Part shown: positions 22,585 through 36,125 of the stretch, one piece after another
How positions within the stretch are numbered: the stretch's first letter is position 1
Layout: each line of letters opens with the position of its first letter
Notes under the pieces: generated by a model
What the model was told of the DNA's origin: nothing
Seen by the model: the letters and a program-made list of their open reading frames with translations, nothing else
Database searches by the model: none
Position numbers and translations under genes: made by a program
Assembly (NCBI RefSeq): GCF_001476815.1
Contig: NZ_LDSL01000181.1
Coordinates: 1-38,586 of the forward strand
Reading direction: 5' to 3'
DNA: 38,586 nt
From: Pseudacidovorax intermedius
GTDB taxonomy: Bacteria; Pseudomonadota; Gammaproteobacteria; Burkholderiales; Burkholderiaceae_C

Positions 22585-22851
22585 AGAGACGGGACGGCGG
22601 CCGGCGCACGGCCGGCCGCGGAACGGAATCTCGGGGCCGCGGAGGCGGGGCGGCCACCAGAAGCCGACCGGAACGACGCGGCCACCAGCGGCGGCTTGCG
22701 GGCGATTGGGCCATCGCATGCGGCCCCCCGCAAGCAATTTTCCGCGTCAAGCGTCAGCCACAGAACAGTTGAATTCGAAAGTGTTAGGCGCGCCGTACCA
22801 CCGGGCAGCGCCCGGCCGGACATCAACCGTGGCCGAGGCGACCGGCCGCGC

Positions 22852-23544
22852 TCACCACTTGCCGGCGCCCGCCGGACGCGGCTGCCGCTGCGCTGCGGCG
22901 GTGAGCATGGCCACGGCATCGGGCCGGTTGCCGCGCCTGGCGAAGTCCAGCGCGGTCATGCCCAGTTCGTTCTTCATGGCGATGTCGGCACCTTCGTCCA
23001 GCAGCAGCTTGACCGCATCGGCGCTGCCGTACATGGCGGCCATCATCAGCGGCGTGGTGCCGTTGGGCGACTGCGCGTCGATGAAGGCGCTCTGTTCCAG
23101 CAGCTGCTTCATGATGGCCACGTGCCCGTTGGTGGCGGCATAGTGCAGCGGCGCCCAGCCGGGTTTGTTCACCGCCGCGTCGCGGGCCAGCAGCAGGTTC
23201 ACGTACTCCTGCTGGCCCTTGAGCGCGGCCATCATGAGCGGCGTCTCGTCGCTGCGGTTGGCGGCATCGACGTTGACGCGCGGCGAGGCGATCAGCACCT
23301 TGGCCACGCGCGGCGAGGGCTCGCGCAGCGCGAGGATCAGGCCGGTCTGGCCCTTGGGGTCGGGCTGGTTGGGGTCGAAGCCCGGCTGGCGCAGCAGGCG
23401 TTCGACGGCGCCGGGGTTGTCGCTGATGACGGCGCGGAAGAAGTCGTCGCTGGGGCTGGCCGTGGCGCAGGAGGCGGCGGCCAGCGCCGCCGCGAGGGCG
23501 AGGACCATGCGGCGGCCGATGGGGGCGCGGGTGGAATGGCTCAT
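22852..23544 (-). CDS. exported ankyrin-repeat protein
   Basis: A 230-residue protein with an N-terminal signal sequence (RRMVLALAAALAAASCATAS). The Cys after ALAAAS could be lipidated, but the lipobox is weak. Ankyrin repeats fill about 50-215: DPKGQTGLILALREPSPRV, RSDETPLMMAALKGQQEYVN, PGWAPLHYAATNGHVAIMKQ, PNGTTPLMMAAMYGSADAVK and LGMTALDFARRGNRPDAVAM. Such repeats bind protein partners; the partner is unknown. The ATG overlaps the tatD stop (ATGA), so it is translationally coupled to tatD and closes the mltG-tmk-holB-pilZ-tatD run. It should act in the periplasm or at the membrane, unlike its cytoplasmic neighbours. Confidence 0.88.
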   Translation of the reverse strand: MSHSTRAPIGRRMVLALAAALAAASCATASPSDDFFRAVISDNPGAVERLLRQPGFDPNQPDPKGQTGLILALREPSPRVAKVLIASPRVNVDAANRSDETPLMMAALKGQQEYVNLLLARDAAVNKPGWAPLHYAATNGHVAIMKQLLEQSAFIDAQSPNGTTPLMMAAMYGSADAVKLLLDEGADIAMKNELGMTALDFARRGNRPDAVAMLTAAAQRQPRPAGAGKW

Positions 23545-24347
23545 GGCGCGGTCACCTTGAAAAGCTGTTCGAAATTGCGGCTGGTGGCCTCGGCCACCGC
23601 CTCCACGGCCAGGCCGCGCAGGCTGGCAATCTGCTCCGCCACGTAGGGCACGTACGACGGATTGTTGGTCTTGCCGCGGTAGGGCACCGGCGCGAGATAG
23701 GGGCTGTCGGTCTCGATCAGCATGCGGTCCATCGGCACGAAGGCGGCCACGTCGCGCAGGTGCTGGGCGTTCTTGAAGGTCAGGATGCCCGAGAAGGAGA
23801 TGTAGAAGCCCAGCTCCAGCGCCGCGCGCGCCACCTCGGCCGTCTCGGTGAAGCAGTGGAAGACGCCGCCGGCGGCGCCCGCGCGGCCGTCCTCGCCCTC
23901 TTCCTTCAGGATCGCCAGCGTGTCGGCCGAGGCTTCGCGGGTGTGGATCACCAGCGGCTTGGCCACCTGCTGCGCGGCGCGGATGTGCACCCGGAAGCGC
24001 TCGCGCTGCCAGTCCAGGTCGGCCACGCTGCGGCCGCCCTTGCGGCTGTCCATCTGGTAGTAGTCCAGGCCCGTCTCGCCGATGGCGATGACCTTGGGCC
24101 GGGCCGAGAGCGCCACCAGCGCGTCCACGTCCGGCTCGCGCACGTCCTCGTTGTCCGGATGCACGCCGACGCTGGCCCAGACGTTGTCGAAGCGCGCGGC
24201 CAGGCCCTGCACGGCGTCGAATTCCTCCAGCGTGGTGCAGATGCACAGGGCGCGGTCGACGCCGGCCTGCGCCATGTCGGCGCGGATGCGGTCGATGTCC
24301 TCCAGCAGCGAAGGATCGGTGAGGTGGCAATGGGAGTCGACGAACAT
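23541..24347 (-). CDS. tatD: TatD-family metal-dependent hydrolase
   Basis: A 268-residue TatD-type deoxyribonuclease of the amidohydrolase fold. The metal-binding start MFVDSHCHLTDPSLLEDIDR has the HxH pair, followed by ASVGVHPDNEDV, AIGETGLDYYQM (metal Glu), KPLVIHTREAS, GVFHCFTETAEVA, ETDSPYLAPVPYRGKTNNP (catalytic Asp) and a C-terminal helix (YVPYVAEQIASLRGLAVEAV). All metal ligands expected of the family appear to be present. Members have 3'-5' exonuclease activity and are linked to DNA repair. It follows pilZ by 43 bases and overlaps the ankyrin gene. Confidence 0.95.
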   Translation of the reverse strand: MFVDSHCHLTDPSLLEDIDRIRADMAQAGVDRALCICTTLEEFDAVQGLAARFDNVWASVGVHPDNEDVREPDVDALVALSARPKVIAIGETGLDYYQMDSRKGGRSVADLDWQRERFRVHIRAAQQVAKPLVIHTREASADTLAILKEEGEDGRAGAAGGVFHCFTETAEVARAALELGFYISFSGILTFKNAQHLRDVAAFVPMDRMLIETDSPYLAPVPYRGKTNNPSYVPYVAEQIASLRGLAVEAVAEATSRNFEQLFKVTAP

Positions 24348-24390
24348 GGCAGCGGAAAGAGGGATGGCGGCGCGCGCGCAGGCGCCCCGC

Positions 24391-24762
24391 TCACAGGGTT
24401 TGCGTGGGCCGGTCCGAGCCGAGGCTGGCGCCGAGGATCTCCTCGATGCGGGCCTTGAGCTGGTGCGACTTCTCGTCGCCCGGGAAACGGATGCCGATGC
24501 CGGGCGAACGGTTGCCGGCCGCCTGCGGCGGCGTGATCCAGGCCACCTTGCCGGCCACGGGATAGCGCTGCGGGTCGTCCGGCAGGCTCAGCAGCACGTA
24601 GACGTCGTCGCCCAGCCGGTACTCGCGCGCCGTGGGGATGAAGATGCCGCCCTCGGCGAACAGCGGGATGTAGGCCGCGTAGAGCGCGCCCTTCTCCTTG
24701 ATGGCGAGCTGGATGACGCTCGGGCGCGGCGCGGTCGGCGATGTGGCGGCGGGTGTGGTCAT
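24391..24762 (-). CDS. pilZ: PilZ-domain protein, type IV pilus PilZ type
   Basis: A 123-residue single PilZ-domain protein: SVIQLAIKEKGALYAAYIPL, FAEGGIFIPTAREYRLGDDV, GKVAWITPP and GIGIRFPGDEKSHQLKARIE. It lacks the RxxxR and D/NxSxxG residues needed to bind cyclic-di-GMP, as in the founding PilZ, which instead works through protein contacts in type IV pilus assembly. It sits between holB and tatD, the usual place for this pilZ in related bacteria, and its ATG overlaps the holB stop. No other pilus gene is in the window. Confidence 0.9.
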   Translation of the reverse strand: MTTPAATSPTAPRPSVIQLAIKEKGALYAAYIPLFAEGGIFIPTAREYRLGDDVYVLLSLPDDPQRYPVAGKVAWITPPQAAGNRSPGIGIRFPGDEKSHQLKARIEEILGASLGSDRPTQTL

Positions 24763-25802
24763 GCGCGTCTCGGGCTGCGGGCGGCGGAAGCGCCGGCGGC
24801 ATTCAAGGCCGTCTGGGCTTCGCTCACCAGGGCCTCGATCATCAGGCCCGCGTTGAACGGATGCTCGGCCGTGCGCGCCGCCTTGAGCAGCGAGGCGGAC
24901 CAGCGCGCCAGCACTGGCGCCGTGGGCGGCGGCGGCAGCGCGTCGGCATCGAAGAAGCGCGGCTGGCCGCCGCCGGCCACGGCCATCAGGTCGTGGCAGA
25001 GCTTCTGCAGCGTGTCGATGGCGGCGGGCGGCGCCTGGTCGGCCAGGGCCGTGACGTCGCCGCGGCGCAGGCCCTGGGGCAGCAGCGACCAGGCTTTGGC
25101 CGAGGTGCCGCCGCGCGCCAGGCGCAATGCGTCCGACGGCCGGCCGCCCGCGGCGCGCAGCAGCGCATGGGCCTCGGCCACGGGCACGCCCTGCGCGGCC
25201 AGCCAGGCTTCGGATTCGCCCTCGGCCGGCCAGGGCAGCGTGTAGGCCTGGCAACGGCTGCGGATGGTGGGCAGCAGCTGCCAGGCGGCCTCGGTGGCGA
25301 GCACGAAGCGCACGTCGCCGACGGGTTCTTCCAAGGTCTTGAGCAGCGCATTGGCCGCGATGGCGTTCATGCGCTCGGCCGGATAGACCAGCACCACCTT
25401 GCCCCGCCCGCGCCCGCTGGTGCGCTGGGCGAAGCCGACCGCGTCGCGCATGGCCTCGACGCGAATCTCGCGGCTGGGCTTGCGCTTCTTGTCGTCGATC
25501 TCGGCCTGCGCCTTCTCGTCGATGGGCCAGCCCAGTTCCATCATCGCGACCTCGGGCATCAGCACGGCCAGGTCGGCATGGGTGCGCACGGCGATGGCAT
25601 GGCAGCTGGGGCAATGGCCGCAGGCCCCGTCGGGGGTGGGCTGCTCGCACAGCCAGGCGGCGGCCAGGGCGATGGCCAGGTCGTACTGGCCCAGGCCAGA
25701 CGGACCCTGCAGCAGCAGTGCATGGCCGCGCTGGCGCAGGAGCTGGTCGCGGGCGCGGGCCAGCCAGGGCGACAGGACGGGTGCCTCGTTCACGCCAGCC
25801 AT
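24759..25802 (-). CDS. holB: DNA polymerase III delta prime subunit
   Basis: A 347-residue clamp-loader subunit. Near the N-terminus is a P-loop-like [11 protein letters not shown] in which the usual Lys is Gln, fitting a delta prime subunit that does not hydrolyse ATP. Four cysteines in [16 protein letters not shown] form a zinc-binding knuckle. Next come [34 protein letters not shown] and [16 protein letters not shown]. The SRC motif is present in TIRSRCQAY. The C-terminal third is helical. The ATG at 25802 overlaps tmk by 13 bases; a GTG at 25793 (GTGA overlap) is an alternative start. It lies in the mltG-tmk-holB-pilZ-tatD run. Confidence 0.94.
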   Translation of the reverse strand: MAGVNEAPVLSPWLARARDQLLRQRGHALLLQGPSGLGQYDLAIALAAAWLCEQPTPDGACGHCPSCHAIAVRTHADLAVLMPEVAMMELGWPIDEKAQAEIDDKKRKPSREIRVEAMRDAVGFAQRTSGRGRGKVVLVYPAERMNAIAANALLKTLEEPVGDVRFVLATEAAWQLLPTIRSRCQAYTLPWPAEGESEAWLAAQGVPVAEAHALLRAAGGRPSDALRLARGGTSAKAWSLLPQGLRRGDVTALADQAPPAAIDTLQKLCHDLMAVAGGGQPRFFDADALPPPPTAPVLARWSASLLKAARTAEHPFNAGLMIEALVSEAQTALNAAGASAARSPRRA

Positions 25803-26449
25803 CCGCGCTCCCGGATGGCGGCTTCGACGGCGGCGCCCACGGCCTCGCGGCTGGCGGCGGCGTCGATGCGGGCGAAGCGCCCGGGCTCGGCGGCAGCGCG
25901 GGCGGCATAGCCCGCGCGCACGCGGCGGAAGAAGTCGGCCGGCTGGGCCTCGAAGCGGTCGGGCAGGCGCGCACCGGCCAAGCGCTCGGCGGCGATCTCG
26001 GGGGCGAGGTCGAACCACAGCGTCAGGTCGGGCTGCAGCAGCGCCGCGCCCCCTGCCCCGTCGGGCTGCTGCACCCAGCGCTCGAGCGTCGCCAGCACGT
26101 CCAGGTCGAAGCCGCGGCCGGCGCCCTGGTAGGCGAAGGTGGCGTCGGTGAAGCGGTCGCACAGCAGCACGTCGCCGCGGGCCAGCGCGGGGCGGATCAC
26201 CTGCACGACGTGGTCGCGGCGGGCCGCGAAGACCAGCAGCGATTCGGTGAGCGGGTCCATGGGCTCGTTCAGCACCAGCGCGCGCAGCGATTCGGCCAGC
26301 GGCGTTCCGCCGGGCTCGCGGCTGCGCACCACGGCGCGGCCGGCCTGCGCGAACAGCCGCTCCAGCGACGCGATGTGGCTGGACTTGCCCGCGCCGTCGA
26401 TGCCCTCCAGGCTGATGAACAGCCCGGGGGCCGCCTGCCGACCGGTCAT
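25790..26449 (-). CDS. tmk: thymidylate kinase
   Basis: A 219-residue dTMP kinase that makes dTDP for DNA synthesis. The P-loop is [10 protein letters not shown] at 15-24, followed by the [13 protein letters not shown] substrate segment, the DR motif in [20 protein letters not shown] and a LID region with [21 protein letters not shown]. Length is normal. The ATG is two bases after the mltG stop, and the 3' end overlaps holB, so the genes are almost certainly co-transcribed. Confidence 0.96.
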   Translation of the reverse strand: MTGRQAAPGLFISLEGIDGAGKSSHIASLERLFAQAGRAVVRSREPGGTPLAESLRALVLNEPMDPLTESLLVFAARRDHVVQVIRPALARGDVLLCDRFTDATFAYQGAGRGFDLDVLATLERWVQQPDGAGGAALLQPDLTLWFDLAPEIAAERLAGARLPDRFEAQPADFFRRVRAGYAARAAAEPGRFARIDAAASREAVGAAVEAAIRERGWLA

Positions 26450-26451
26450 GC

Positions 26452-27450
26452 TCACTGGCCGCCTCGCTGGTATTTGTTGACGGCCCGGTTGTGCGCGTCC
26501 AGCGTCTCGCTGAACTGGCTGGTGCCGTCGCCGCGGGCCACGAAATAGAGCGCCCTGGTGCGCGCCGGCTGCACGGCGGCCAGCAGCGAGGCCTTGCCTG
26601 GCATGGCGATGGGCGTGGGCGGCAGGCCGGCGCGGGTGTAGGTGTTCCAGGGCGTGTCGGCCTGCAGGTCGCGCTTGCGCAGGTTGCCGTCGAAGGCGGC
26701 GCCCAGGCCATAGATGACGGTCGGATCGGTCTGCAGCGGCATGCCGACGCGCAGGCGGTTGACGAACACGCCGGCCACTTCGGCACGGTCGCTGGCCTTG
26801 CCGGTTTCCTTTTCGACGATGCTGGCGAGGATCAGCGCCTCTTCCAGCGACTTCAGCGGCAGGTCGGGCGCCCGGGCGGCCCACGCGGCCTCCAGCTTGC
26901 GGTCCATGGCGCGCATGGCCCGCTGCAGCACCGCCAGGTCGGTGGAATTCTTGGAATAGGTGTAGGTGTCGGGGAAGAAGCGGCCTTCGGGATGCTGGCC
27001 GGGCCGGCCCAGGCGTGCCATCAACGCGTCGTCGGAGAGGGTGGCCGTCTCGGGCTTGAGCATCTCGGCCTTGGCCAGCGCCGCGCGCACCTGGCGGATG
27101 TTCCAGCCCTCGACCAGCACCAGGCTGCGGGTCGCCTCGCGGCCGCGCACCAGGATCTCCAGCAGGCCCCGAGGCGTGACGCCGGCATCCATCTCGTAGC
27201 TGCCGGCGCGGATCTGCCGGTCCTGCCCCGACAGGCGGAACCAGGCGTAGAGCAGCCGCGGATCGACCGCCACGCCCGTGTCGGCCACCGCCTGGGCCAC
27301 GCCGCGCGGCGTGGTGCCGGGCTCCACCGACAGGTCGACGCTGGCGGCCGGCAGCTTCAGCGGCTGGTGCAGCCACCACCAGGCCCAGCCCCCGGCGGCC
27401 AGCGCTGCGAGCATGGCCAGGAGGAACATGGTGACGAGGAAGCGGCGCAC
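26452..27450 (-). CDS. mltG: endolytic murein transglycosylase MltG
   Basis: A 332-residue inner membrane protein that cleaves nascent peptidoglycan glycan strands and helps end their growth. It has one N-terminal membrane helix ([20 protein letters not shown]), a LysM-like region (about 40-125) and the YceG domain. The domain shows [15 protein letters not shown], the catalytic Glu in [51 protein letters not shown] and [22 protein letters not shown]. It is the first gene of the tmk-holB-pilZ-tatD operon, so the operon promoter should lie in the 134-bp gap before ygfZ. Confidence 0.95.
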   Translation of the reverse strand: MRRFLVTMFLLAMLAALAAGGWAWWWLHQPLKLPAASVDLSVEPGTTPRGVAQAVADTGVAVDPRLLYAWFRLSGQDRQIRAGSYEMDAGVTPRGLLEILVRGREATRSLVLVEGWNIRQVRAALAKAEMLKPETATLSDDALMARLGRPGQHPEGRFFPDTYTYSKNSTDLAVLQRAMRAMDRKLEAAWAARAPDLPLKSLEEALILASIVEKETGKASDRAEVAGVFVNRLRVGMPLQTDPTVIYGLGAAFDGNLRKRDLQADTPWNTYTRAGLPPTPIAMPGKASLLAAVQPARTRALYFVARGDGTSQFSETLDAHNRAVNKYQRGGQ

Positions 27451-27571
27451 GGCGGGTGAGGGTTTCAGAGGGACGTCGGAGGGAAACGGCGGGGCGCGAA
27501 CGGCCCGTCGGCAAGGCGGCGGCAGCCGGGCGGCGATGGCCCCGACCGGGGTGCGGCCGGCAGCCGGCCAT

Positions 27572-27577
27572 GATAAT
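27572..27577 (+). promoter_or_regulatory. possible -10 element for ygfZ
   Basis: GATAAT matches TATAAT at five of six bases and lies only seven bases before the ATG at 27585, so transcription could begin almost at the start codon. I see no good -35. If this is the promoter, the ATG at 27570 (MIIQGM) cannot be the start. Confidence 0.35.
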
Positions 27578-27584
27578 TCAGGGC

Positions 27585-28508
27585 ATGACCCCTCCCCTTT
27601 TTCAAGGTGTGACGCCGCCCCTCGCCACGCTGGGCGTGATCCGCGCCGACGGCCCGGACGCGGCGGCTTTTCTCCACGGCCAGCTGACGCAGGACTTCCT
27701 GCTGCTCAAGGACGACGCCGCCCGCCTGGCGGCGCTGTGCTCGCCCAAGGGCCGGATGCTGGCCAGCTTCATCGCCTGGCGGCAGGCGCCGGAGCAGTTC
27801 TTGCTGGTGTGCGCGCAGGACCTGCTGGCGCCCACGCTCAAGCGCCTGTCGATGTTCGTGCTGCGGGCCAAGGTCAAGCTGGTGGATGCCACGGCCGAGC
27901 ACGCGGTGCGCGGCCTGGCGGGTGCCGCCATCGCCGCGGCGGGCGCCGACCCGGCCGCCACGCCCGGCCAGCGGCAGGCGACGGCCGACGGCGCGACCGT
28001 GGTGGCCCTGCACGGCTGCGAGGGCGTGCCGCGCGCGCTGTGGGTGGCGCCGGCCGGCCATGCCGCGCCCCAGGGCAACGAACTCGCCGCCGACGCCTGG
28101 GCCTGGAGCGAGGTGCGCAGCGGCGTGGTGCCGATCAGCGCGCCCGTGGTCGATGCCTTCGTGCCGCAGATGCTCAATTACGAGTCGGTGGGCGGCGTCA
28201 GTTTCAAGAAGGGCTGCTACCCGGGCCAGGAGGTGGTGGCGCGCAGCCAGTTCCGCGGCACGCTCAAGCGCCGCGGCTACGTGGTGACGGCCCCGGCGCC
28301 GCTGGCCGCCGGCCAGGAGGTGTTCGCCGCCGCCGATGCCGACCAGCCCGTCGGCACCGTGGCGGCCGCCGCGCCGGCGCCGGACGGACAGGGCTGGGCC
28401 GCCTTCGTGTCGCTCCAGACCGCTGCCCTGGCTGCCGGCGGGCTGCGGGTGGGCGAGGTGGCGCTGGACGTGCAGCCGCTGCCCTATCCGCTGCTCGAAG
28501 ACCTCTGA
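27585..28508 (+). CDS. ygfZ: YgfZ/GcvT-like folate-binding protein
   Basis: A protein of about 307 residues related to the glycine-cleavage T-protein, acting with folate in assembly or repair of iron-sulphur clusters. The N-terminal half has FLHGQLTQDFLLLKDDAARL and LCSPKGRMLASFIAWR. The YgfZ signature K-G-C-Y-x-G-Q-E is present at about 209-216 in FKKGCYPGQEVVARSQFRG, including its conserved Cys. A C-terminal beta-barrel follows. The ATG at 27585 (MTPPLFQGV) is preferred; the ATG at 27570 adds five residues. It is divergent from mltG. Confidence 0.93.
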   Translation: MTPPLFQGVTPPLATLGVIRADGPDAAAFLHGQLTQDFLLLKDDAARLAALCSPKGRMLASFIAWRQAPEQFLLVCAQDLLAPTLKRLSMFVLRAKVKLVDATAEHAVRGLAGAAIAAAGADPAATPGQRQATADGATVVALHGCEGVPRALWVAPAGHAAPQGNELAADAWAWSEVRSGVVPISAPVVDAFVPQMLNYESVGGVSFKKGCYPGQEVVARSQFRGTLKRRGYVVTAPAPLAAGQEVFAAADADQPVGTVAAAAPAPDGQGWAAFVSLQTAALAAGGLRVGEVALDVQPLPYPLLEDL

Positions 28509-28584
28509 GAAACCGCGGCAGGTCGAAGCGGCCGGGGCGCCCCGCCCACGGTCTTGTCAGACCCGGCCAGTGCCAGCCGCGCTC

Positions 28585-28700
28585 GCCCGAAAAAGCAAGT
28601 ACACCTAAGTCGTACTTTTCCGGTGCGCCCAACACAAATATGAAAATATTTAGCATACTGTTACGTATTCTGAACATTTTCTGAGCGCCGCGAGGGCGCT
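28585..28700. promoter_or_regulatory. AT-rich control region before the MHYT hybrid kinase
   Basis: This stretch in the 203-bp gap between ygfZ and the kinase is much richer in A and T than the flanking genes. AAGTAC (28597-28602) and GTACTT (28612-28617) form an inverted repeat with a nine-base spacer. CATACT at 28654-28659 might be a -10, though no convincing -35 is present. AGCGCC/GGCGCT (28684-28700) form a small hairpin about a dozen bases before the GTG start and could affect translation. Confidence 0.4.
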
Positions 28701-28711
28701 TCGGGCGTTCC

Positions 28712-33452
<4,741 letters not shown>

Positions 33453-33486
33453 GCGACCCCGCGCGCGCACGCCGCCTACTGCATTT

Positions 33487-33520
33487 GGGGTAGCCACCCC
33501 GCGACGGCATTTCCTACCAT
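33487..33520 (+). promoter_or_regulatory. candidate promoter of the first LuxR-type gene
   Basis: GGGGT (33487-33491) and ACCCC (33496-33500) form a perfect inverted repeat with a four-base centre. TACCAT at 33515-33520 is a fair -10. The repeat would cover the -35 position, as for activator-dependent promoters, and no good -35 hexamer is seen. The LuxR start is 28 bases further on. Autoactivation is possible but unproven. Confidence 0.4.
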
Positions 33521-33548
33521 CGGCGCAGGAAAACAAGTCGGGGGATCC

Positions 33549-34706
33549 ATGGCCGCAGGCATACCGGGCTACGAGCAGCAATTGCTCGGCACCGTCGAAG
33601 CCATCCATGCCGCCGTCACGAATGACGTGAGCTGGGTGCGGGTGATGGAGTTGCTGTGCGACTTCGTCGGTGCGCGGGCGGCCGACCTCAACGTGGTCGA
33701 CTCGGTGCTCATGCAGCAGATGGCCTACTACCACGGGCGCATCGACCCATGGGTGGTGCAGCGCTACCTCGAAGAGTTCGTCAACGACACGGTCTACGGC
33801 AATCCGCGGGCCTCGACCATCTACCTGCCCATGGTCGAAGGCCAAGTCATGGCCGACAGCGACGTTTGGCGGGCCGACGAGATGCGCGCGATCCCTTTCT
33901 TCAGCGGGCTCATGCATCCCTGGGGCACCTGGGACTCGCTGCACGCCTGGGTCCGGCGCACCGATGACAGGCGCCCCTGGGTGGCACTGGCCATCCATTA
34001 CGCCAGGGCGCACTGCCCGCCCAGCGCCGAGCACCGGCGCCGTGTCGCCCTGCTGCTGCCCCACCTGCGCCGCGCCTGCAACGTGCAGGACGTGCTGGCC
34101 GCCACGCAGCGCCACAGTTCCGACCTGGCGACCACGCTGGACGCGATGAAGGAGGCGGCGGTGCTGGTCGACCGCGCGGCCAGGGTCGTCCACGCCAACG
34201 CGGCGGCGCACAAGGTGCTTGCGGCGGGCGGCGGCATCCGCCTGGATGTGCGCGACGTGCTCACCGTCGACGCCGCCGAACCGCGCACCCAGCTCCACGC
34301 CGCGCTGGCCCAGTGCCTCTCGACCATCGCCCTGCTCGACCGGGCCATGCCGCCACCCGTGGCGCGCATCGTGGTCGAAAGGCCGGGGCGCAGCCCGGTC
34401 GTCCTCACGGTGCAACCCCTGGGCCGTGGCCAGCGCGAGCGCGCCGCGGCGGTGGCCATGGTTTTCCTGGCCACCATCGAACCCGCCACCAGCGACAAGC
34501 TCGACGCGCTGCGCGCCGCCTACGGCCTCACCGGGACCGAGCTGCAGGTGGTCGATGCGCTGATGCTGGGCAAGAACCTCAAGCAGATGGCCGCGGAGCG
34601 CGGCATCAGCTACGAGACGGCGCGCACGCACATGCGCAACATCCTGGCCAAGACGGGCGCCGGGCGGCAATCGGCGCTGCTGGCGTTGCTGCGCAGTCTC
34701 AACTGA
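33549..34706 (+). CDS. LuxR-type HTH regulator, paralogue 1
   Basis: A 385-residue regulator. The N-terminal 200 residues form a domain I do not recognise by name (YEQQLLGTVEAIHAAV, DFVGARAADLN, PFFSGLMHPWGTWDSLHAWV, CPPSAEHRRRVALLLPHLRR). It is not a typical acyl-homoserine lactone domain. A PAS-like segment follows (about 200-310, AAVLVDRAARVVHANAAAHK). The C-terminal LuxR helix-turn-helix covers about 320-380 (YGLTGTELQVVDALMLGKNL, then ISYETARTHMRNILAKTG). GGGGGA lies just before the ATG. It follows the HD-GYP gene by 96 bases and is followed by a paralogue, 60 bases on. Confidence 0.9.
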   Translation: MAAGIPGYEQQLLGTVEAIHAAVTNDVSWVRVMELLCDFVGARAADLNVVDSVLMQQMAYYHGRIDPWVVQRYLEEFVNDTVYGNPRASTIYLPMVEGQVMADSDVWRADEMRAIPFFSGLMHPWGTWDSLHAWVRRTDDRRPWVALAIHYARAHCPPSAEHRRRVALLLPHLRRACNVQDVLAATQRHSSDLATTLDAMKEAAVLVDRAARVVHANAAAHKVLAAGGGIRLDVRDVLTVDAAEPRTQLHAALAQCLSTIALLDRAMPPPVARIVVERPGRSPVVLTVQPLGRGQRERAAAVAMVFLATIEPATSDKLDALRAAYGLTGTELQVVDALMLGKNLKQMAAERGISYETARTHMRNILAKTGAGRQSALLALLRSLN

Positions 34707-34766
34707 CTCGCCGGACCCGGACCAAGAAGCCGTACCACACAAATTGGATACGTCGGGCCCTTGTTC

Positions 34767-35927
34767 ATGACGATCTCATCATCGACGACGCGCTACGAGC
34801 ATCAGCTCCTCAACGCCATCGACTGCATTCACGCTGCCGGCTCGGGGGACATGGCCTGGAGCTTGGCCCTCGAATCCGTCTGCGATTTCGTCGGCGCCCG
34901 GGCGGCCGATCTCAACAAGTTCGATCCAGACACCCTGGACTACGTCGGCTTCCATCCCGCCCACGTCGACCCATTCGTATTGCGATACATCTCCGACTTC
35001 ATGGGCGACCCGTTGAACGAGAACCCACGGCTGACGCAGCTGTACATGCCGATGGCCCAGGGCACCATCATGGCGGACAGCGATTTCTGGACGCCGCGGC
35101 AGTTGAACGCCATGCCATTCTTCGCCGACTTTCTGCAACCCTGGGGCACGTTCGACTCACTGAACACCTGGGTTCGCCGAGGCGCCGATGGCTCGCCGTG
35201 GGTCGCGCTTGCCGTGCACTTCAAAAAGGAAGACTGCCCGCCCCAAGCCGAAGAGCGGCGCCGTTTGGCCGTGTTGCTTCCCCACATCAGGCGAGCGTGT
35301 GGCACCGAGGAGAGACTTGGGACTGCGCTGCAGTCTCACAGCCAACTGCAAAGTGCGCTGGATCAGGTCGCAGACGCGGTGATTCTGCTGAGCGCCAGCG
35401 GGCATGTGGTTTCGGCGAATCGCGCCGCCCATGCGGTGATCCGGGAAGGCGACGGGATATCGGTGACGCTAGGCAACCTGCTTCGCCTTGGAGACTCGGC
35501 CGCCAACAACGCCCTGGAGGCTGCCCTGTTTCGTTGTCGCTCGCCGGCGACGATCCTCAGTGCTGATGATGACACCCCTATCGATCGCATCGTGGTTCAA
35601 CGCAGGGGCAAGGCACCAATCGTCATCAGGGTGCAGCCCCTTCCCCTGGTGCAGCGCCATCGATCAAGTGCCGTTGCCGTCCTGTTCGTACACCGGCCCG
35701 CTCCTGTCGATTCCGATCAACTCTGGTCGGTCTGCGCGTCTTTTGGCTTGACCTCGGCTGAAGCCAAGCTGGTTCGTGCTCTGGCGGACGGCCATAGCCT
35801 CAAGCAGATCGCCGATCACCAAGGAAGGAGCTACGAAACGCTTCGATGCCACTTGCGGCGGGTTTTCGAGAAGACGGGTACCAATCGCCAAGGAGCGCTT
35901 CTGCACCTGGTCCGCAGCGGCGGCTAA
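34767..35927 (+). CDS. LuxR-type HTH regulator, paralogue 2
   Basis: A 386-residue paralogue of the gene at 33549-34706 along its whole length. Shared blocks are CDFVGARAADLN, MADSD-W, PWGT-DSL--WVRR, SPWVALA, DCPPQAEERRRLAVLLPHIRRAC, a PAS-like ADAVILLSASGHVVSANRAA and the C-terminal helix-turn-helix (FGLTSAEAKLVRALADGHSL, then RSYETLRCHLRRVFEKTG). Its codon use is visibly less GC-biased than that of paralogue 1, with many A- and T-ending codons, so it is not a recent copy of its neighbour and may have a different origin. ATG at 34767 is preferred; TTG at 34761 is possible. I see no clear promoter in the 60-bp gap. Confidence 0.88.
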   Translation: MTISSSTTRYEHQLLNAIDCIHAAGSGDMAWSLALESVCDFVGARAADLNKFDPDTLDYVGFHPAHVDPFVLRYISDFMGDPLNENPRLTQLYMPMAQGTIMADSDFWTPRQLNAMPFFADFLQPWGTFDSLNTWVRRGADGSPWVALAVHFKKEDCPPQAEERRRLAVLLPHIRRACGTEERLGTALQSHSQLQSALDQVADAVILLSASGHVVSANRAAHAVIREGDGISVTLGNLLRLGDSAANNALEAALFRCRSPATILSADDDTPIDRIVVQRRGKAPIVIRVQPLPLVQRHRSSAVAVLFVHRPAPVDSDQLWSVCASFGLTSAEAKLVRALADGHSLKQIADHQGRSYETLRCHLRRVFEKTGTNRQGALLHLVRSGG

Positions 35928-36013
35928 CGGTGAAGCGTCAAGAGGTCGCTTCGTGACGTCGAAGCAGGGAGCGGGCCGATGGCGCCAGGGAGACGGCGCG
36001 GTCCACCCGGATC

Positions 36014-36125
36014 GAACCGCCACCTGCCGGACGCTTCGTGTTCGAACGGCCGGGACGCGGCCGATGGTGCTGACGGTGCTGCCGCTCGGACGCGGCCAGC
36101 ACGACTGCGCCCCGAGCGGCCACGC
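36014..36125 (+). pseudogene. remnant of a third LuxR-type paralogue
   Basis: Bases 36017-36111 align with 34350-34445 of paralogue 1 at about three quarters identity by hand count, with one missing base near 36060. Before the gap the frame reads PPPAGRFVFERPGRG, matching PPPVARIVVERPGRS. After it, the frame reads MVLTVLPLGRGQ, matching VVLTVQPLGRGQ. No helix-turn-helix or N-terminal domain follows or precedes it, so it is a short, frameshifted fragment. It ends against the 3' end of the convergent thioesterase-GNAT gene. Confidence 0.75.

Noticed and set aside
20626-23646. A 1006-codon open frame antisense to the GGDEF-EAL and ankyrin genes
   Set aside because: It runs across two real genes and their gap without any motif; typical GC-bias artefact.
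25803-26786. N-terminal extension of the holB frame
   Set aside because: Out-of-frame reading of tmk and mltG; HolB similarity starts near 25802.
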